Assembly: GCF_026262505.1 (NCBI RefSeq)
Contig: NC_067204.1
Location: 21,731,300 to 21,795,299 of the forward strand
From: Trichomonas vaginalis G3
Taxonomy: Eukaryota; Parabasalia; Trichomonadida; Trichomonadidae
Reading direction: 5' to 3'
DNA: 64,000 bases
How positions within the stretch are numbered: the stretch's first letter is position 1; each line of letters starts with the position of its first letter. This document shows, piece after piece, positions 38,802-50,162 of this stretch. The position numbers were made by a program, and so were the translations under genes. The notes under the pieces were generated by a model that worked only from the letters and a program-made list of their open reading frames with translations, did not search any database and had not been told where the DNA came from.

Positions 38802-40352
38802 ATGAATGAGAATCAATTTTCAATGCCTTTTTTTGTTGAAGAATATTTATTGCTTAAAAAGCAACAGACGAAGATAAACAAGCATTTGTTTAATGATAAA
38901 GGCCCAAAGTTGACCGAAACAGAGAAAATTTTCGAAGAATACATTTCATCACCAGAACCAAAAAGAATAATGGAAGCATTAGAGATTTTTTTACAAAAAG
39001 TTGCTGAATGTTCAGCATTTGTCCAAAAAGATCTTAATCAATTTATTTTTCCATTATTTATACATTTTGCGTCAAGTTTAATCATTCGAGGTTATGAATT
39101 TTACTTTTCAAACTTCATTAACTCATATAAAACGAATCTCACTCATTACCAGAATGAAATTTTACAGAATTTAATTGAGAATCCAAGAGCTTTTAAATTA
39201 CCATCAACAGATATCTCTATTTCGAAATATTCTGCATTCAAACTCCAGAAAATACTCGAAGATGATAAATTGTCGTATGCATTCATAATAATAACAGAAA
39301 AAATACGATATACTATCGCGGAAGATACTTTTAACATACAAAATACAAATGTAAACCAATCCCAAGCTAAAATAAACGATGAAAAAGAAAAAATCAGATT
39401 ATTCGAGTTATTTAATCCTGGATCAATCTATACGGCCAAAAATAGAGATACAATGCAACAGAAAGATATACAGCAAACTTATATCCATGATATGTCCCAT
39501 ATTACGCTTTTCAATCATCATAATAATTTATCATGTATAAAACTCTCTCCTTGCGGTCGCTTACTAGGCTATGCTGAAGCAAACTCTGTTAGACTATTCA
39601 TTCTCGATAAAGAGCATAGATTTTACTTTCCAAACAAGACATCAACAACAATTTTAAATCAGCATTCGAAAAGAGTTACAAATTTTGCATTTTCAGCTAA
39701 TTCCGCGATGGTTGTCTCAGGTGGAATGGATAATGAGATAAGAATAGCACATACAGAAGCAGCTTCTCAAGTAGGAAGATATGATTTCCATACAAAACCA
39801 ATTTCAAATGTCACTTTTTATGATGACACTTTTTTATTTTTTGGAGGCAGTTTTGACGGTACTATATCAATGTGGGAGATGAGCCATCATCTTCCTATTA
39901 GACTTTTTGCAGGACATACGAGTACTGTCACTTGTTTGTCTTCAAAAAATCGACAAACATTTGTCAGTTCTTCTTTAGATGGAACTGTCAGAATTTGGGA
40001 TGTTGGAGAAGGAAGAGAACTCAATAAAATAGAACTGAATGATACACCTGTTTCATTGGATACTACGGAAAATGGTCGAATGATTTGTGTCGGAATGACG
40101 AAAGGTTTTGCTTTACTTTCTTTTGATGGAGATATTTTGCATGAATCAAAAACAGATTCACCTGTAAATGATATCAAATTTAGTTCAAATGAACTTTCTT
40201 TTATTACTGCATGCGAAGATGGAATTGTTTCCATTTATGATATTAATGGAAGCAAGCAAACATCCGTAAAACCTGACTCAACAACATCAGATTCCATTCA
40301 AGTATTGAATGATGATTCAATTGTAATTTGTGGCCGCTCTTATAAAGTGTGA
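38802..40352 (+). CDS. TAF5: TAF5-like TFIID/SAGA subunit with WD40 repeats
   Basis: 516 residues. Residues 30-190 match the TAF5 N-terminal (NTD2) helical domain: LFNDKGPKLTETEKIFEEYI and a LNQFIFPLFIHFASSLIIRG segment (the usual YP-FVH motif region). Residues about 240-510 hold six WD40 blades, the best being GHTSTVTCLSSKNRQTFVSS with DGTVRIWDV. The LisH motif of larger TAF5 proteins is not apparent. In the cell TAF5 scaffolds TFIID. It is of interest because TFIID composition in trichomonads, which use a special Inr-binding protein, is poorly known. Intact. Confidence 0.8.
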   Translation: MNENQFSMPFFVEEYLLLKKQQTKINKHLFNDKGPKLTETEKIFEEYISSPEPKRIMEALEIFLQKVAECSAFVQKDLNQFIFPLFIHFASSLIIRGYEFYFSNFINSYKTNLTHYQNEILQNLIENPRAFKLPSTDISISKYSAFKLQKILEDDKLSYAFIIITEKIRYTIAEDTFNIQNTNVNQSQAKINDEKEKIRLFELFNPGSIYTAKNRDTMQQKDIQQTYIHDMSHITLFNHHNNLSCIKLSPCGRLLGYAEANSVRLFILDKEHRFYFPNKTSTTILNQHSKRVTNFAFSANSAMVVSGGMDNEIRIAHTEAASQVGRYDFHTKPISNVTFYDDTFLFFGGSFDGTISMWEMSHHLPIRLFAGHTSTVTCLSSKNRQTFVSSSLDGTVRIWDVGEGRELNKIELNDTPVSLDTTENGRMICVGMTKGFALLSFDGDILHESKTDSPVNDIKFSSNELSFITACEDGIVSIYDINGSKQTSVKPDSTTSDSIQVLNDDSIVICGRSYKV

Positions 40353-40578
40353 ATAAAAATATATGTTTGTATTCAATAAATAATCTATATGTATATTTAT
40401 AATGAAAGAAAATGAAGTCAACATATATAATTACTATCACTAAATGTCTTGATATCTAATTATCGATTTTTCCAAGAATTTAAGGTACTTAGTCGCATCT
40501 ATTTAATGTTAATTTTACTTCGATTGAAATAGAAAAAACGAATAAAAAATCCAAATGCATTTATGAGATGAAATAATT

Positions 40579-42095
40579 TCACTTATCTTGTGTAGCTGGC
40601 TCAGCACCATGTGAAATTAAAACTTCAATAACTACTTGGTTATTATTTTCAGAGGCGATTTGAAGCGGAGTTTCTCCAAAGATATCTTTTGCATTTATGT
40701 CAGCACCATTTGAAATAAGTAATTCAGCTGTTTCTTTGTTGTTATTATATGCAGCAATATGAAGGCAAGTCCTCCCGTTTTGATTTTTGCAATTAACATC
40801 AGCGCCATTCGAAACAAAAATTCGTGAAATATCAATCCATGAATTTCCAACAGCGATATGAAGAGGACTGTTATTAAAATTATCATATGCGTTAATCTCT
40901 GCACCATGAGATATTAGAAATTCAATAGCTTCTTTGCATCTGTTTAGTGTAGCAACATGTAGAGCAGATCTTTTAGTTGTATTAACAGCATTGATATCTG
41001 CACCATGAGAAATAAGTACTTTTAATATATCGACAAGATTATTTTCGGCTGCAAAATAAATTGCAGTTCTACCGAGGTCATCTTTTCCATTTATATCGAT
41101 ACCTTTTGAAATAAGGAGTTCTAATGACTCTATGTTATTGTACAATGTAGCAATATGAAGTGCAGTTCTTCCGAGATGATCTCTTGAATTAATGTTTACA
41201 CCTTGCGCAAGAAAATACTCAACCAACGAATTTCCAAAGCACGATGAATAAACAAAACATTTTCGATATCATTTGTTTGATCTAAATATATTAATAATGC
41301 TTGTAGATTGTTGAATTTGCAGCAATAGTTCAAATCGATTTCTAATCCATATTCGTTCATCAAAAAACAAACGAAATCGATATTATGCGAAATAATTGCG
41401 TATTTCATGCATTTTTCAGTTGGTTGTTTATATTTCAAACATTCATTGACGATATCAGGAATACCACTTAAAAAAGATAGCATCAGACATTCATCTGTAA
41501 TTTCGGATTTGTATTTTGATCTCAAAATCTTGAAGCAATCAACAGCCCCATAATAACAACATAATTCAAGCAATGTATATTGAAGATTATCAGTAGAAAA
41601 CAAACCATTGTCATATACTTTGTTTTCATCGAATCCTTCTTTTCCCGTTTGAATAATGAATGACTCTTTATCATTTTTCATTATTGATTTATAAAGTTCA
41701 TCATTTTCATATGAATTCAAGCTATTTGATGACATAAAAATTTAAAAATTCAATTTATGTTTTACATCATAGACAACACCTGTTTCTTTATAAATTAAAT
41801 AATCAAATAAAATAGAAATGTGTGGTATTTCTTTTAGATTGAATTCATCAATTAACTTTTTAAAGATAGCATAATACGATTTCATGTAACGGTTTCTGAA
41901 TTTTTCGGCATTGCAAATAGCGCTCAGAACGTAAGATAGTGAAATTGTATTAGTTTCTATTAATTTTGTCTTAATTAGTTGGTAAATGTTCTCGATTTCT
42001 TCTTCATTTTCTGATTTAAGACTGTAGATAGCATTAAATGTATCAATTATGTCCTTATGTTTCTCTGTAAGTTCAGAAAAAATCATTTTATTCAT
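40579..42095 (-). pseudogene. Ankyrin-repeat protein gene 1, interrupted
   Basis: It belongs to the large trichomonad ankyrin family with an N-terminal helical region of about 250 residues (LELCCYYGAVDCFKILRSKY is typical). The order is an N-terminal part from ATG 42095 to a TAA at 41742-41744; then, in the same frame two codons later, ATG 41735 and 179 codons; then a frame switch near 41245, after which six clean ankyrin repeats run to 40579 (for example GRTALHIATLYNNIESLELLIS). So there is one in-frame stop and one frameshift. The paralogue at 42687-44341 has the same layout. Ankyrin repeats mediate protein binding; partners unknown. Confidence 0.75.
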
Positions 42096-42111
42096 TTTTT
42101 ATAACTCTGCT

Positions 42112-42126
42112 AAAATTGTCACTTTT
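42112..42126 (-). promoter_or_regulatory. AAAAGTGACAATTTT motif upstream of ankyrin gene 1
   Basis: On the minus strand, about 16 bases before ATG 42095. The same motif is near the starts at 53242 and 56033 and inside the transposon at 49901-49915. Confidence 0.45.
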
Positions 42127-42229
42127 ATCTGGCAGAAAATCATCTCGAAAATAAAATAAATTGATATTTTTATCAAATTATAGTATTATGTTGATGGTAC
42201 ACAAACGAAAGGTACATATACGAAAAGTG

Positions 42230-42650
42230 ACACCCCTTTTCTTTTTTCCTAGGGTTACTGATCGCTTTCTTTCTGCTTGTCATACCAGAAATGAAAGAAA
42301 TTATTGATGCAGATAATTTAGAGGATCCAAGCTCTATTTGTTTGACAAAGGATCCAAACTCAATACGTTCAATGTTTTGAATCGGCATGTTTCCTGGAAT
42401 GCATACTGTTGCTCATTCATAACTTGAATGTGGAATGTTGACCGACAAGAGTCTTGTTATGAATGAGCACGTCTCATTCTTGGAGATAATGCCTCTGCAT
42501 ATCTCATGTAATTGCATGCTCTTCCATAGCCAATTCGAAAAAGCCAGAATAGAATAATAATTAAAAAGAAATTTATCATCAACAAAGGGGATAATATATG
42601 ATTAACAAATATCAGAAGAAACATGCTTTGAGCTGAATAAGTAATACTTT
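42230..42650 (-). pseudogene. Possible remnant of a membrane-protein gene end
   Basis: A minus-strand stretch with a strongly hydrophobic segment (MINFFLIIILFWLF) followed by a basic tail (YGRACNYMRYAEALSPRMRR), then another coding-like stretch in a different frame (NIERIEFGSFVKQIELGSSK). It suggests the C-terminal anchor and cytoplasmic tail of a lost gene between the two ankyrin genes. Low confidence. Confidence 0.25.
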
Positions 42651-42686
42651 TAAAAAATGAGTTTAAACAACATTGAAAATTCAATA

Positions 42687-44341
42687 TTAGTTTTGGTCAG
42701 ATCGCTTTGCACCATATTGCTCAAGAAATGCTATCATCTCTTTGTCTTTCATAAAATATGCATAATCAACAGCATAATGATCATAATTATCTTTTGCATT
42801 AATGTCAATATTGTGCATTATAAGGAATTTTGCTTTATCTACATCTTTGTGGGCCACCGCAAAATGTAGTAAGGAGAATCCATGTATCGCTTTATCATTT
42901 ATATTTGCACCATTAGATAAAAGTATTTCTGCAATTTCAAAATGGTTTTGGTGTGTTGCATGTAGAAGGGGAGAATTTTCTTTATTTGTTTTTATATTTA
43001 CATTGGCTCCATTTAAAATGAGAAGCTTAGCAGTATCAAATGAATTATTTTGAATTGCATAAAAAAGCGCAGTTTATCCATCATTATCTCGCTCATCGAT
43101 AAAAGCAATTGTTTCCTCAAAATTACTTTTTGAAATAATTTTCTTACTATGCAAAATAAGAATTTTTGCAGCACCATAATTATTTGTTGAAGCTGCCACT
43201 TGAAGAATGGTAATTCCGTTTTTATTTTTTGCATTAATATCTGCTCCATTTTCAATAAGGAATTCGATCGTTTTTTTGTCACTGTAAAAAGCTGCATAAT
43301 TTAGAATAGATGCCCCACTAATATCAGTTGAATTAATATTTAATCCACGAGAAATAAGAAATTTAACTATTTCTATATTACCAATAAGGGCTGCGAAATG
43401 AAGGGCTGTAGCATGAAATTGATTCTCTTTTGCATTAATATCAACTCCTTGTGAAATAAAATATTCGAAAATAGAAGTACCGAAACAGGGAGTATAAGGA
43501 AAGCAGTTTTCAATGTCATTTGAAACATCAAGATAAATAAAGAAAGCTTGGTAATTCTTCCAGAGCCTACAAGTATCCAAATCGATTTCTAATTCATACT
43601 CTCTATTCAAAAATGTTATAAAATCAACATTGAATGAAATAATTGCATATCTCATGCATTCTTGATCGGGTTCTTGGAATTTCAAACATTCGTTCAAAAT
43701 GTCTGGTTTCCCACTTAAGAATGAAAATTGAAGACATTGTGGAGTAATTTCTGAGTTGAATTTTGTTCTTAATAACTTAAAACAATCAACCGCTCCGTGA
43801 TAGCAACACAATTCAAGAAATGAATATCCTTCAGATGATTCTGGATAAAAATCATGTTTGAGTTTTTGAGTTTTATCAAATGATTCGCTTTCAATGAATA
43901 CAATAAATGAATCTTTATCATCATCCATAATTGATCTATAAATTGTGTTTTTTCATGAAGATCTAATGTATAATTTCCATAAGATTTTTCACTTTTATAA
44001 CTTTTTGGGAAACCATACTCTTTATTAAAGAAATATTCTAAAGCCGGATGATCTATTAAATCAAATTTTATTCGAAATTCTTCAAATAACATTTTGAAAA
44101 TGAGCCAATATGATTTCAAATATCTATTATTATATCTGTAAGCACTAAAAACGATAGGGAGACGTACAAATGGAAATAAATTTATCTCAACAGAAATTTT
44201 TTTTATCTTTTGATAAATTTCTTGTATTTCTGTTGTATTTGTTGTGTTAATACGTACGAAAGAAGCAATGATTTTATAATTATTTCGATACCTTTTTGTC
44301 AAATCTTCGTATATGAGATGGATATCTTTCTTTTCCGCCAT
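42687..44341 (-). pseudogene. Ankyrin-repeat protein gene 2, interrupted
   Basis: Paralogue of gene 1, same strand, upstream of it. ATG 44341 (MAEKKDIHLIYEDL) opens the N-terminal region. A frame switch occurs near 43930-43960, after YGNYTLDLHEKT, joining to the frame with FLELCCYHGAVDCFKLLRTK. Ankyrin repeats follow to a TAA at 43074-43076 in the sequence N-D-G-stop-T-A-L, where the family has Gln or another residue. Beyond it the same frame continues for about 130 codons of clean ankyrin repeats to a final stop at 42687. So there is one frameshift and one premature stop. Likely a pseudogene, unless read through. Confidence 0.75.
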
Positions 44342-44957
44342 TTGAAAAATTAAAAAAAATAGTCGAAATTTTTTAAAAAAGTCGAAACTATGAACTATTA
44401 GGCAATTGGATTTTCTCCATTGTCCTATGTCAGAAATAGGAGATAAAAATCTATAAACATATTTTATATTCAATCATTGCTTGAATACATATTACTTTCG
44501 GAGCTTTGTTTATATCTATTCTCAATTTCTACTGAACTATCTAATGATATTATATATTTGCATTTCAGATTCGTGTATTTGAAGATCAATAATTAAGTTA
44601 GATTCTAATGTGTATGATTAGATTTACGTTCTAGCATAATAAACGTATTTCTAATCACTAAAAATATGTATTTACTTTCTAGTCTGATAAAAAGGAAATT
44701 CGAAAAGATATTATAATATTGTGATAATCCTAACCCAGTATTCAATGTGCAATTTTTAAAATGAATTTAAAAATGGAGCTTATATTGAAATGGTCTTAAT
44801 ATTGAGTAGATGTTATGAAAAGTCTGCAAAAATTTGGATAATAACAAACTATATATAATGATAATTAACAAGGTACTAATGAAATCACAGAATATAGAAT
44901 ATATACTTACTTTTTTTTAATACAATCTCAAAAACAAATAAACTTATATAATTAAAA
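44342..44957. other. Intergenic, AT-rich
   Basis: About 615 bases between ankyrin gene 2 and the coiled-coil gene. No gene, no repeat of note. Confidence 0.5.
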
Positions 44958-47900
44958 TTATTTTGGAATTAGTAAAGGCCAATTCTTCTTTGGCGAGTTA
45001 CTTTCCATAACCTTACCTCTTCTTGGTGTTAAAGACAATATCTGTGTTTCTTCATTATTTCTAGGAATAGAAATAGGAGAAAACAAATGTCCACTCATTT
45101 TCTGGATTCTTCTAATCGAAACTAAAACTGCAGTCAATGTTGTAATTGTTGTTCGTGGAATAACAACTTTTTGTCGATCAAGGCCATTGACGAAGATCTG
45201 TTTCTCAGATCTTAAAATCTCCATGTGTCTCCATAACCTCTTCTTACCGAGTGAAGACATGACAGCTTCTCCAATTGCAAATCTCAATTCGCTTGGTTTT
45301 TTAACCAATGAAAAACTGTCAGAAATAATTCCATGTAAGTTAACAGCCCATTCCAACCAATCTTGTGCTTCTGAAGCAGATTGTGATTGTTTGGAGACTT
45401 TGTTAAGTAAGTCTTTAACTTCAGAATGTTCTGATTCGATTGAAGTCTTCATATTCTCGTAATCTCTGCATTTTTCAACTAATTTTTGCAAATTATTTAC
45501 GAGGGATTCTTCATCTTTGATTCCTAAAAGAGCTTTAGCATCTTTGTATTCGCTGATCTGTCTTGTGAAGTTCATTCCATTTGCTGACTTGCTTTCTACT
45601 TCCAAACTGACTTTATCTAGTAATTCATTCACTGAATTTTCATCAATTTGTTTCGAAAAGTCAACAAATGAAGTGAATTTTTCACAAACAGAAATCAAGA
45701 AATTCTTGAATGATTCTCTTGCAACAATTTCAGCTTCTCCAACTTTCTTCTTCATTGCAGCTTCATTTGCCATGTTGACCATTTGCATCTTTGCTTCAAT
45801 TTGTTGTTTTTCTCGTTTAGATTTCTCTTCTAAACTCTTATATTTCATTGCCAACATCTTGAAATCAACTCTGATTTCGCTGAGTTCGTCGTTCAATGAT
45901 TTGTTTGTTGTTTGAACACGAATCATTTCTTCTCTTGCTTTAGATTCATTTTCTCTTGCTTCTTCCATCTTTTGCTTATAGTTTTCACACAAATTTTCAT
46001 AGTTTTCGGTGATTTCTTCTGAATGTTTTTCAGCTTCTTCTTTTTCATTTTTAAGTTTATTTATTTCATCTCTGAACTGATTCTTTACTTGTTTTAATGC
46101 TTCTGTGTTTTCTTCTTCTTTCTTCGTGATGAGATTATGTAATTTATCAATTTCATCACCTACTTGCATCAGTTCTTTTTGATGTTTCTCTTCAATATCA
46201 TTCTGCAAGTCATTCATCGCTTTTTCATGCGCTTCAATCAATTGTTTGTTGTGTTCTAGTTCTTCAGCAACTAATTCTTTGAGTTTGTTGATTTCTTCAA
46301 CATATTTATCATTCAAGTTTTTGATTGTTTCATTGTCTTCTTTAAGATTTTCGATTTCTTCCTCGAAAATGTCTTTTTCTTTCTCCATTTTTTCATTTAA
46401 GTTCCTTTTTTCTGTTGACAAATCACCCAATTTCTTCTTAAGATCATTGATTTGGTTCATCAAATTTTCTTTTTCTTTCTGGTTCTCTTCATCTTTCTTC
46501 TTCATTTCTTCTTGTTTTTGATACAACTTCTGCTCAATTTGTTGTGTGTATTCGTCATTGGATGGAACAACTTCTGAATTGTCTAAATCATCATTCAACA
46601 ACTGAAGAATTGCCAAAGAATTCGAAACTTCGGATTTTCTAAGTTCTTCTTTTGCATTTTCAATTTTTCTCTGCAAAATTTCGTTTTCTTCAATCAAATT
46701 CTGTTTTTCGATTTCAATTTCTTGTGTCTTAAGTTCTATTTCGTCTTTTGTTGATTGCTCACTTTCAGCGAATTCATCTCTTGTTCTTCTTAACTCCGCC
46801 ATCAACAAAGAACTTCTGTTTTGCAATTCGACACTGAATTTCGTTAAAATGTCATTTGCAAGAGAAAACATTTGCAAAAGACATAATAATTCATTGTCAT
46901 TCGACTTGTAGACATCTTCTTTTGCAAGTTTCTTGTTGATGTATGTTGGAAAGTGTGCAAATGAATCACATAAATCTTCATTTTCGTTCAAAAGTTTGTT
47001 GGATTGCAAGTAACTCTGAATTCTTGCGACTTGAGAATTCAAGGAGTTTCTAAAGTCTTCAGGTTGTACGTGTCCGATGAGCCACTCTTGGATATCACCG
47101 CTGTTTGCAACGTGGTCGATGAACTGGACCATGTTTGCGATATAATTGACAAGTCTGTTGTTTTGTGTCTTCAGCTCGGTCATGTCAGAATTATATTGGT
47201 CCATTTTGATGGTAAACGCGTTGCTGCAGAGGGAAGAATTGAGTAGCGTTGAAAAGGCAGTGACAACCTTTTCCGTTGTATCGAGTTCGGATTGGCAAAG
47301 AATGTTTTCGAGTTCAATTGAAAGATTTGTTTCAGGAAGTTCTGATTTTATGTAGTTTAGAAGGGCTATACTGACTTCCTTGTGTGGGCACTGTCTCGTG
47401 GTCTTGAAGGGATTCAAATCTGAGTTCTCTTGCTTGAGAGATTCGATTTGGGATTTCAGATTTGAGTTTTCTTCTGAAAAAGTAGTAACTTTTTGTTCTA
47501 ATAATGATAATAATTGGTTCTGCTTCTGTAAAACGCTTTGCATTTGTGTCCTTCTCTCGTTTTCGGAGGTTAAATCTGAACATGTAGATTCAAGATGAGA
47601 AGTCATGTCATCTAACGCCTTTTGTAATTTCTGTATCTGTTTTTCTTTGGTTTGTAACGCTTCTTCGTTTGTTTTATCGCTTAGATTGATCTCATATTGT
47701 CTATTTAATTCTTCGTATGCAAATTGGAGTTTCTGGTATTCCATGTTGAGTGTAGCGTTCTTTTTACTGATAGATTTATTATCTTCCTGGAGTTTCTCGT
47801 TGAGTTTCTTGAGACCGTTTATTTTAATTTTTCTTTTAACAGCCTGGTTTTGGAGTTCTTCGTATTGCATTTGAACTACCTGCTTCTCTGTATCGGTAAC

Positions 47901-48530
47901 CAATAATCTGTGGTCGGCTTTTTCGTTATCTCCGATTCTTGCGTCTAATTCCCTTCGAAGTGAAGATAATTGAGCATTCAGACCTTTTATAATCTTTTCG
48001 CTCTCTTTCAAATCGGATGTAGCAGTAGCAAGCTGATTTCGAAGTTGATCGTTTTCTTTTTCTAATTCGACATTTTCGTTGAGAAGCTCGTCGTTCTGCT
48101 TTTGAACTTCTAGTAATTCGTTAATGACTGTGTTGTATTTGGCAGAAAGGCGATTATCACCTCCTTTCGTAAAACTATCTGAAGAAGAATCCTGTTTTTC
48201 ATTAGATTCGTGATTTGCAAGTAAGGATAAAAGATGCTCATATAAATGATTATTTTCACCTGATGAATTGTTTGTTTGGTTTGGCGGTAAATTGTTATTT
48301 GAATCATTATCGCCATTAACGTTCTTTAAAGATGAAGTATCTGTAAATACGTTAGTTGATTTAAGCAATTCATCATATTTTGCTTGCAAATTAGAAAGTT
48401 GGTTAAGAAGATCTTTATTGTCTCGTTTTAGATTCTCTATTTCTTGCCTGGAAGCAGCAGCCACTTCTACTTGTCCTTCAGACTCTGTTGAATCATTCTT
48501 TTGAACTAGTTTAGGCTGTTTTGATTCCAT
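44958..48530 (-). CDS. Long coiled-coil protein (1190 residues)
   Basis: Almost the whole length is coiled coil, Glu/Lys/Gln/Asn/Leu-rich with heptads, broken by short stretches. Near residue 380-460 is a more globular segment (NPFKTTRQCPHKEVSIALLN). The last 120 residues are less regular and basic. This build is that of golgins, tethers, or basal-body/cytoskeletal linker proteins; nothing decides between these. The start at 48530 is supported by an Inr (TCATTTTTTT) 19 bases upstream. Intact. Confidence 0.75.
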   Translation of the reverse strand: MESKQPKLVQKNDSTESEGQVEVAAASRQEIENLKRDNKDLLNQLSNLQAKYDELLKSTNVFTDTSSLKNVNGDNDSNNNLPPNQTNNSSGENNHLYEHLLSLLANHESNEKQDSSSDSFTKGGDNRLSAKYNTVINELLEVQKQNDELLNENVELEKENDQLRNQLATATSDLKESEKIIKGLNAQLSSLRRELDARIGDNEKADHRLLVTDTEKQVVQMQYEELQNQAVKRKIKINGLKKLNEKLQEDNKSISKKNATLNMEYQKLQFAYEELNRQYEINLSDKTNEEALQTKEKQIQKLQKALDDMTSHLESTCSDLTSENERRTQMQSVLQKQNQLLSLLEQKVTTFSEENSNLKSQIESLKQENSDLNPFKTTRQCPHKEVSIALLNYIKSELPETNLSIELENILCQSELDTTEKVVTAFSTLLNSSLCSNAFTIKMDQYNSDMTELKTQNNRLVNYIANMVQFIDHVANSGDIQEWLIGHVQPEDFRNSLNSQVARIQSYLQSNKLLNENEDLCDSFAHFPTYINKKLAKEDVYKSNDNELLCLLQMFSLANDILTKFSVELQNRSSLLMAELRRTRDEFAESEQSTKDEIELKTQEIEIEKQNLIEENEILQRKIENAKEELRKSEVSNSLAILQLLNDDLDNSEVVPSNDEYTQQIEQKLYQKQEEMKKKDEENQKEKENLMNQINDLKKKLGDLSTEKRNLNEKMEKEKDIFEEEIENLKEDNETIKNLNDKYVEEINKLKELVAEELEHNKQLIEAHEKAMNDLQNDIEEKHQKELMQVGDEIDKLHNLITKKEEENTEALKQVKNQFRDEINKLKNEKEEAEKHSEEITENYENLCENYKQKMEEARENESKAREEMIRVQTTNKSLNDELSEIRVDFKMLAMKYKSLEEKSKREKQQIEAKMQMVNMANEAAMKKKVGEAEIVARESFKNFLISVCEKFTSFVDFSKQIDENSVNELLDKVSLEVESKSANGMNFTRQISEYKDAKALLGIKDEESLVNNLQKLVEKCRDYENMKTSIESEHSEVKDLLNKVSKQSQSASEAQDWLEWAVNLHGIISDSFSLVKKPSELRFAIGEAVMSSLGKKRLWRHMEILRSEKQIFVNGLDRQKVVIPRTTITTLTAVLVSIRRIQKMSGHLFSPISIPRNNEETQILSLTPRRGKVMESNSPKKNWPLLIPK

Positions 48531-48542
48531 TACTGTTTATAA

Positions 48543-48552
48543 AAAAAAATGA
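48543..48552 (-). promoter_or_regulatory. Inr of the coiled-coil gene
   Basis: TCATTTTTTT on the minus strand, shortly before ATG 48530. Confidence 0.55.
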
Positions 48553-48871
48553 AATTTCAAAAGGGGGCAAAGTTTATAAAAAAGAGGGGGAGTTTTCCAT
48601 GATTCTTGACAAAGTCATGTATCGATCCCCGCTATGTTTGCATAGATTGAAAAACGCATTCTTTTTACGTAAAATGCCTAGAAATGAAGCCTGAATCGAT
48701 AATTTTGAATGAGTTCAATCATATCATCATAAATTATTCTGAATCATTGCACAATATATCATGCTATTCTATATAGCCATTGAATACTTATAAGATAATT
48801 TCTCAATACACAATCAAATCAAAACAAAATCAATTTACAGGTTTTATGATGCATCTAATTGTGACAGCAGT

Positions 48872-49940
48872 CATGATTTAAGGGTTTCGTTTTGCGAAAA
48901 AAACGTACAATACGCAATTTCGCTAAAAAAACATTTAGCTAGCAATTTCGACCTTTGACTCCACTCAAGACGTCACTTTTTTAATTTTGCGGTATCATAT
49001 TTTTGGAAAATCTTTATGAATATTATATAAAAAGTCTCTTTAATATCTATATTTCATATTTTTATCGATTTTTAAAGTTTTTGCGAAAAGTATTCAATTA
49101 TTTTTGCTATTTGGTCGGGTAAATGTCAGATTTGCGACATTTTCTGATATGATATTCAGATTCTACGTTGATAATAATGCTTATAGAACCCTCTTGCTAT
49201 TGTGTCAAAATTGCGAAACCGATAGCAAAAATATCTCGCAATATCAAAATTGAGATATTGAGTGAATTATGCATTATAGAGATTAAAAATCTGATTTGTG
49301 AAAACATCTCATCAGTTTCTAGCTAATTCAAAAATCTTTACTATCTTATTCGATTAAAATGAAAAGGGAATAGTTTCATTATGCTTTAAATGACAGCCTT
49401 ATAATATAATCATAGTTTTCGCTCAATATGCAGCATTTTTTTTTCGAAATCTATGGTCAATATCCTAAATACTGATTGCTTTGCATTCATATCTCTTACA
49501 TTTTCTATACCCACATCACTATTCATTGCTATTCCTATCTTTTTCATTCTTGTTTGTTTCTCATAATTTCTCAAAAAACATGATAACTTGATATTTGTAA
49601 ATATCATACTTTATAACGTAAATAAGAACTTGACCTATTAAGAAAAGCAGTAATGAAAAGAAAATCTGAAATTCATAAAAATTACAAGTTTCTGATGACA
49701 ATTAGCTTAATTAAACCAGGTACAAGATTATATAATTGTATTTTCTATCCAATTATCCATATAATATCTTATCCAGAAAAAATAACTTGATCAATACCAA
49801 ATGATTTTTTAACTAGTAAATAAAGTATTTTCTTTACACACACATTGTATATCATAGTTTTTTTTTGGTTTCGCAAAACATCCAAAAACAAATATGCTAT
49901 AAAAGTGACAATTTTAGCAAAACGAAACCCTTACATGATT
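48872..49940. mobile_element. Non-autonomous DNA transposon (1055 bp) with 17-bp TIRs and 7-bp TSD
   Basis: The left end TAAGGGTTTCGTTTTGC (48879-48895) is exactly inverted at the right end (49917-49933). Outside both ends lies the same 7-mer CATGATT (48872-48878 and 49934-49940), a target-site duplication. The TIR similarity fades further in, where both ends have a GCGAAA or GCAAAA tract. The interior is AT-rich with no transposase frame, so it needs a helper in trans. The perfect ends and TSD mean a recent insertion. The TSD length and TIR start do not match a family I can name safely. Confidence 0.85.
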
Positions 49941-50162
49941 GTATGAAATATATATTTCTAATCGATTGGTTTTATTTGAGGGATTTTTTCCCAAAAAAAT
50001 TGCTAAAAACAATTTTTGATTGAGAAATCCCTACTTAAGGTTGATTCAAATCTTTTCGATTTTGCAAAAAGGGAAAATCCAATTGAAAATATTGATTGAG
50101 TTATTTACAATAGGGAAAAATTCCTCTCAATTTTCAAATTCATTTTTACTTGTTTTTTTAGG
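49941..50162. promoter_or_regulatory. Upstream region of the Cys/Pro/Tyr-rich gene
   Basis: Contains TTCATTTTTAC, an Inr candidate about 15-20 bases before ATG 50163, and a T-rich stretch ending TTTTTTTAGG immediately before the ATG. Confidence 0.4.

Noticed and set aside
42687-44341. TAA read as glutamine (changed genetic code)
   Set aside because: One Gln-to-TAA site fits, but intact genes here (listerin, transporter and others) end at TAA with no continued homology, so ordinary decay is simpler.
45187-47906. Plus-strand frames rich in Ser and Phe inside the coiled-coil gene
   Set aside because: They are antisense shadows of Glu/Lys-rich codons.
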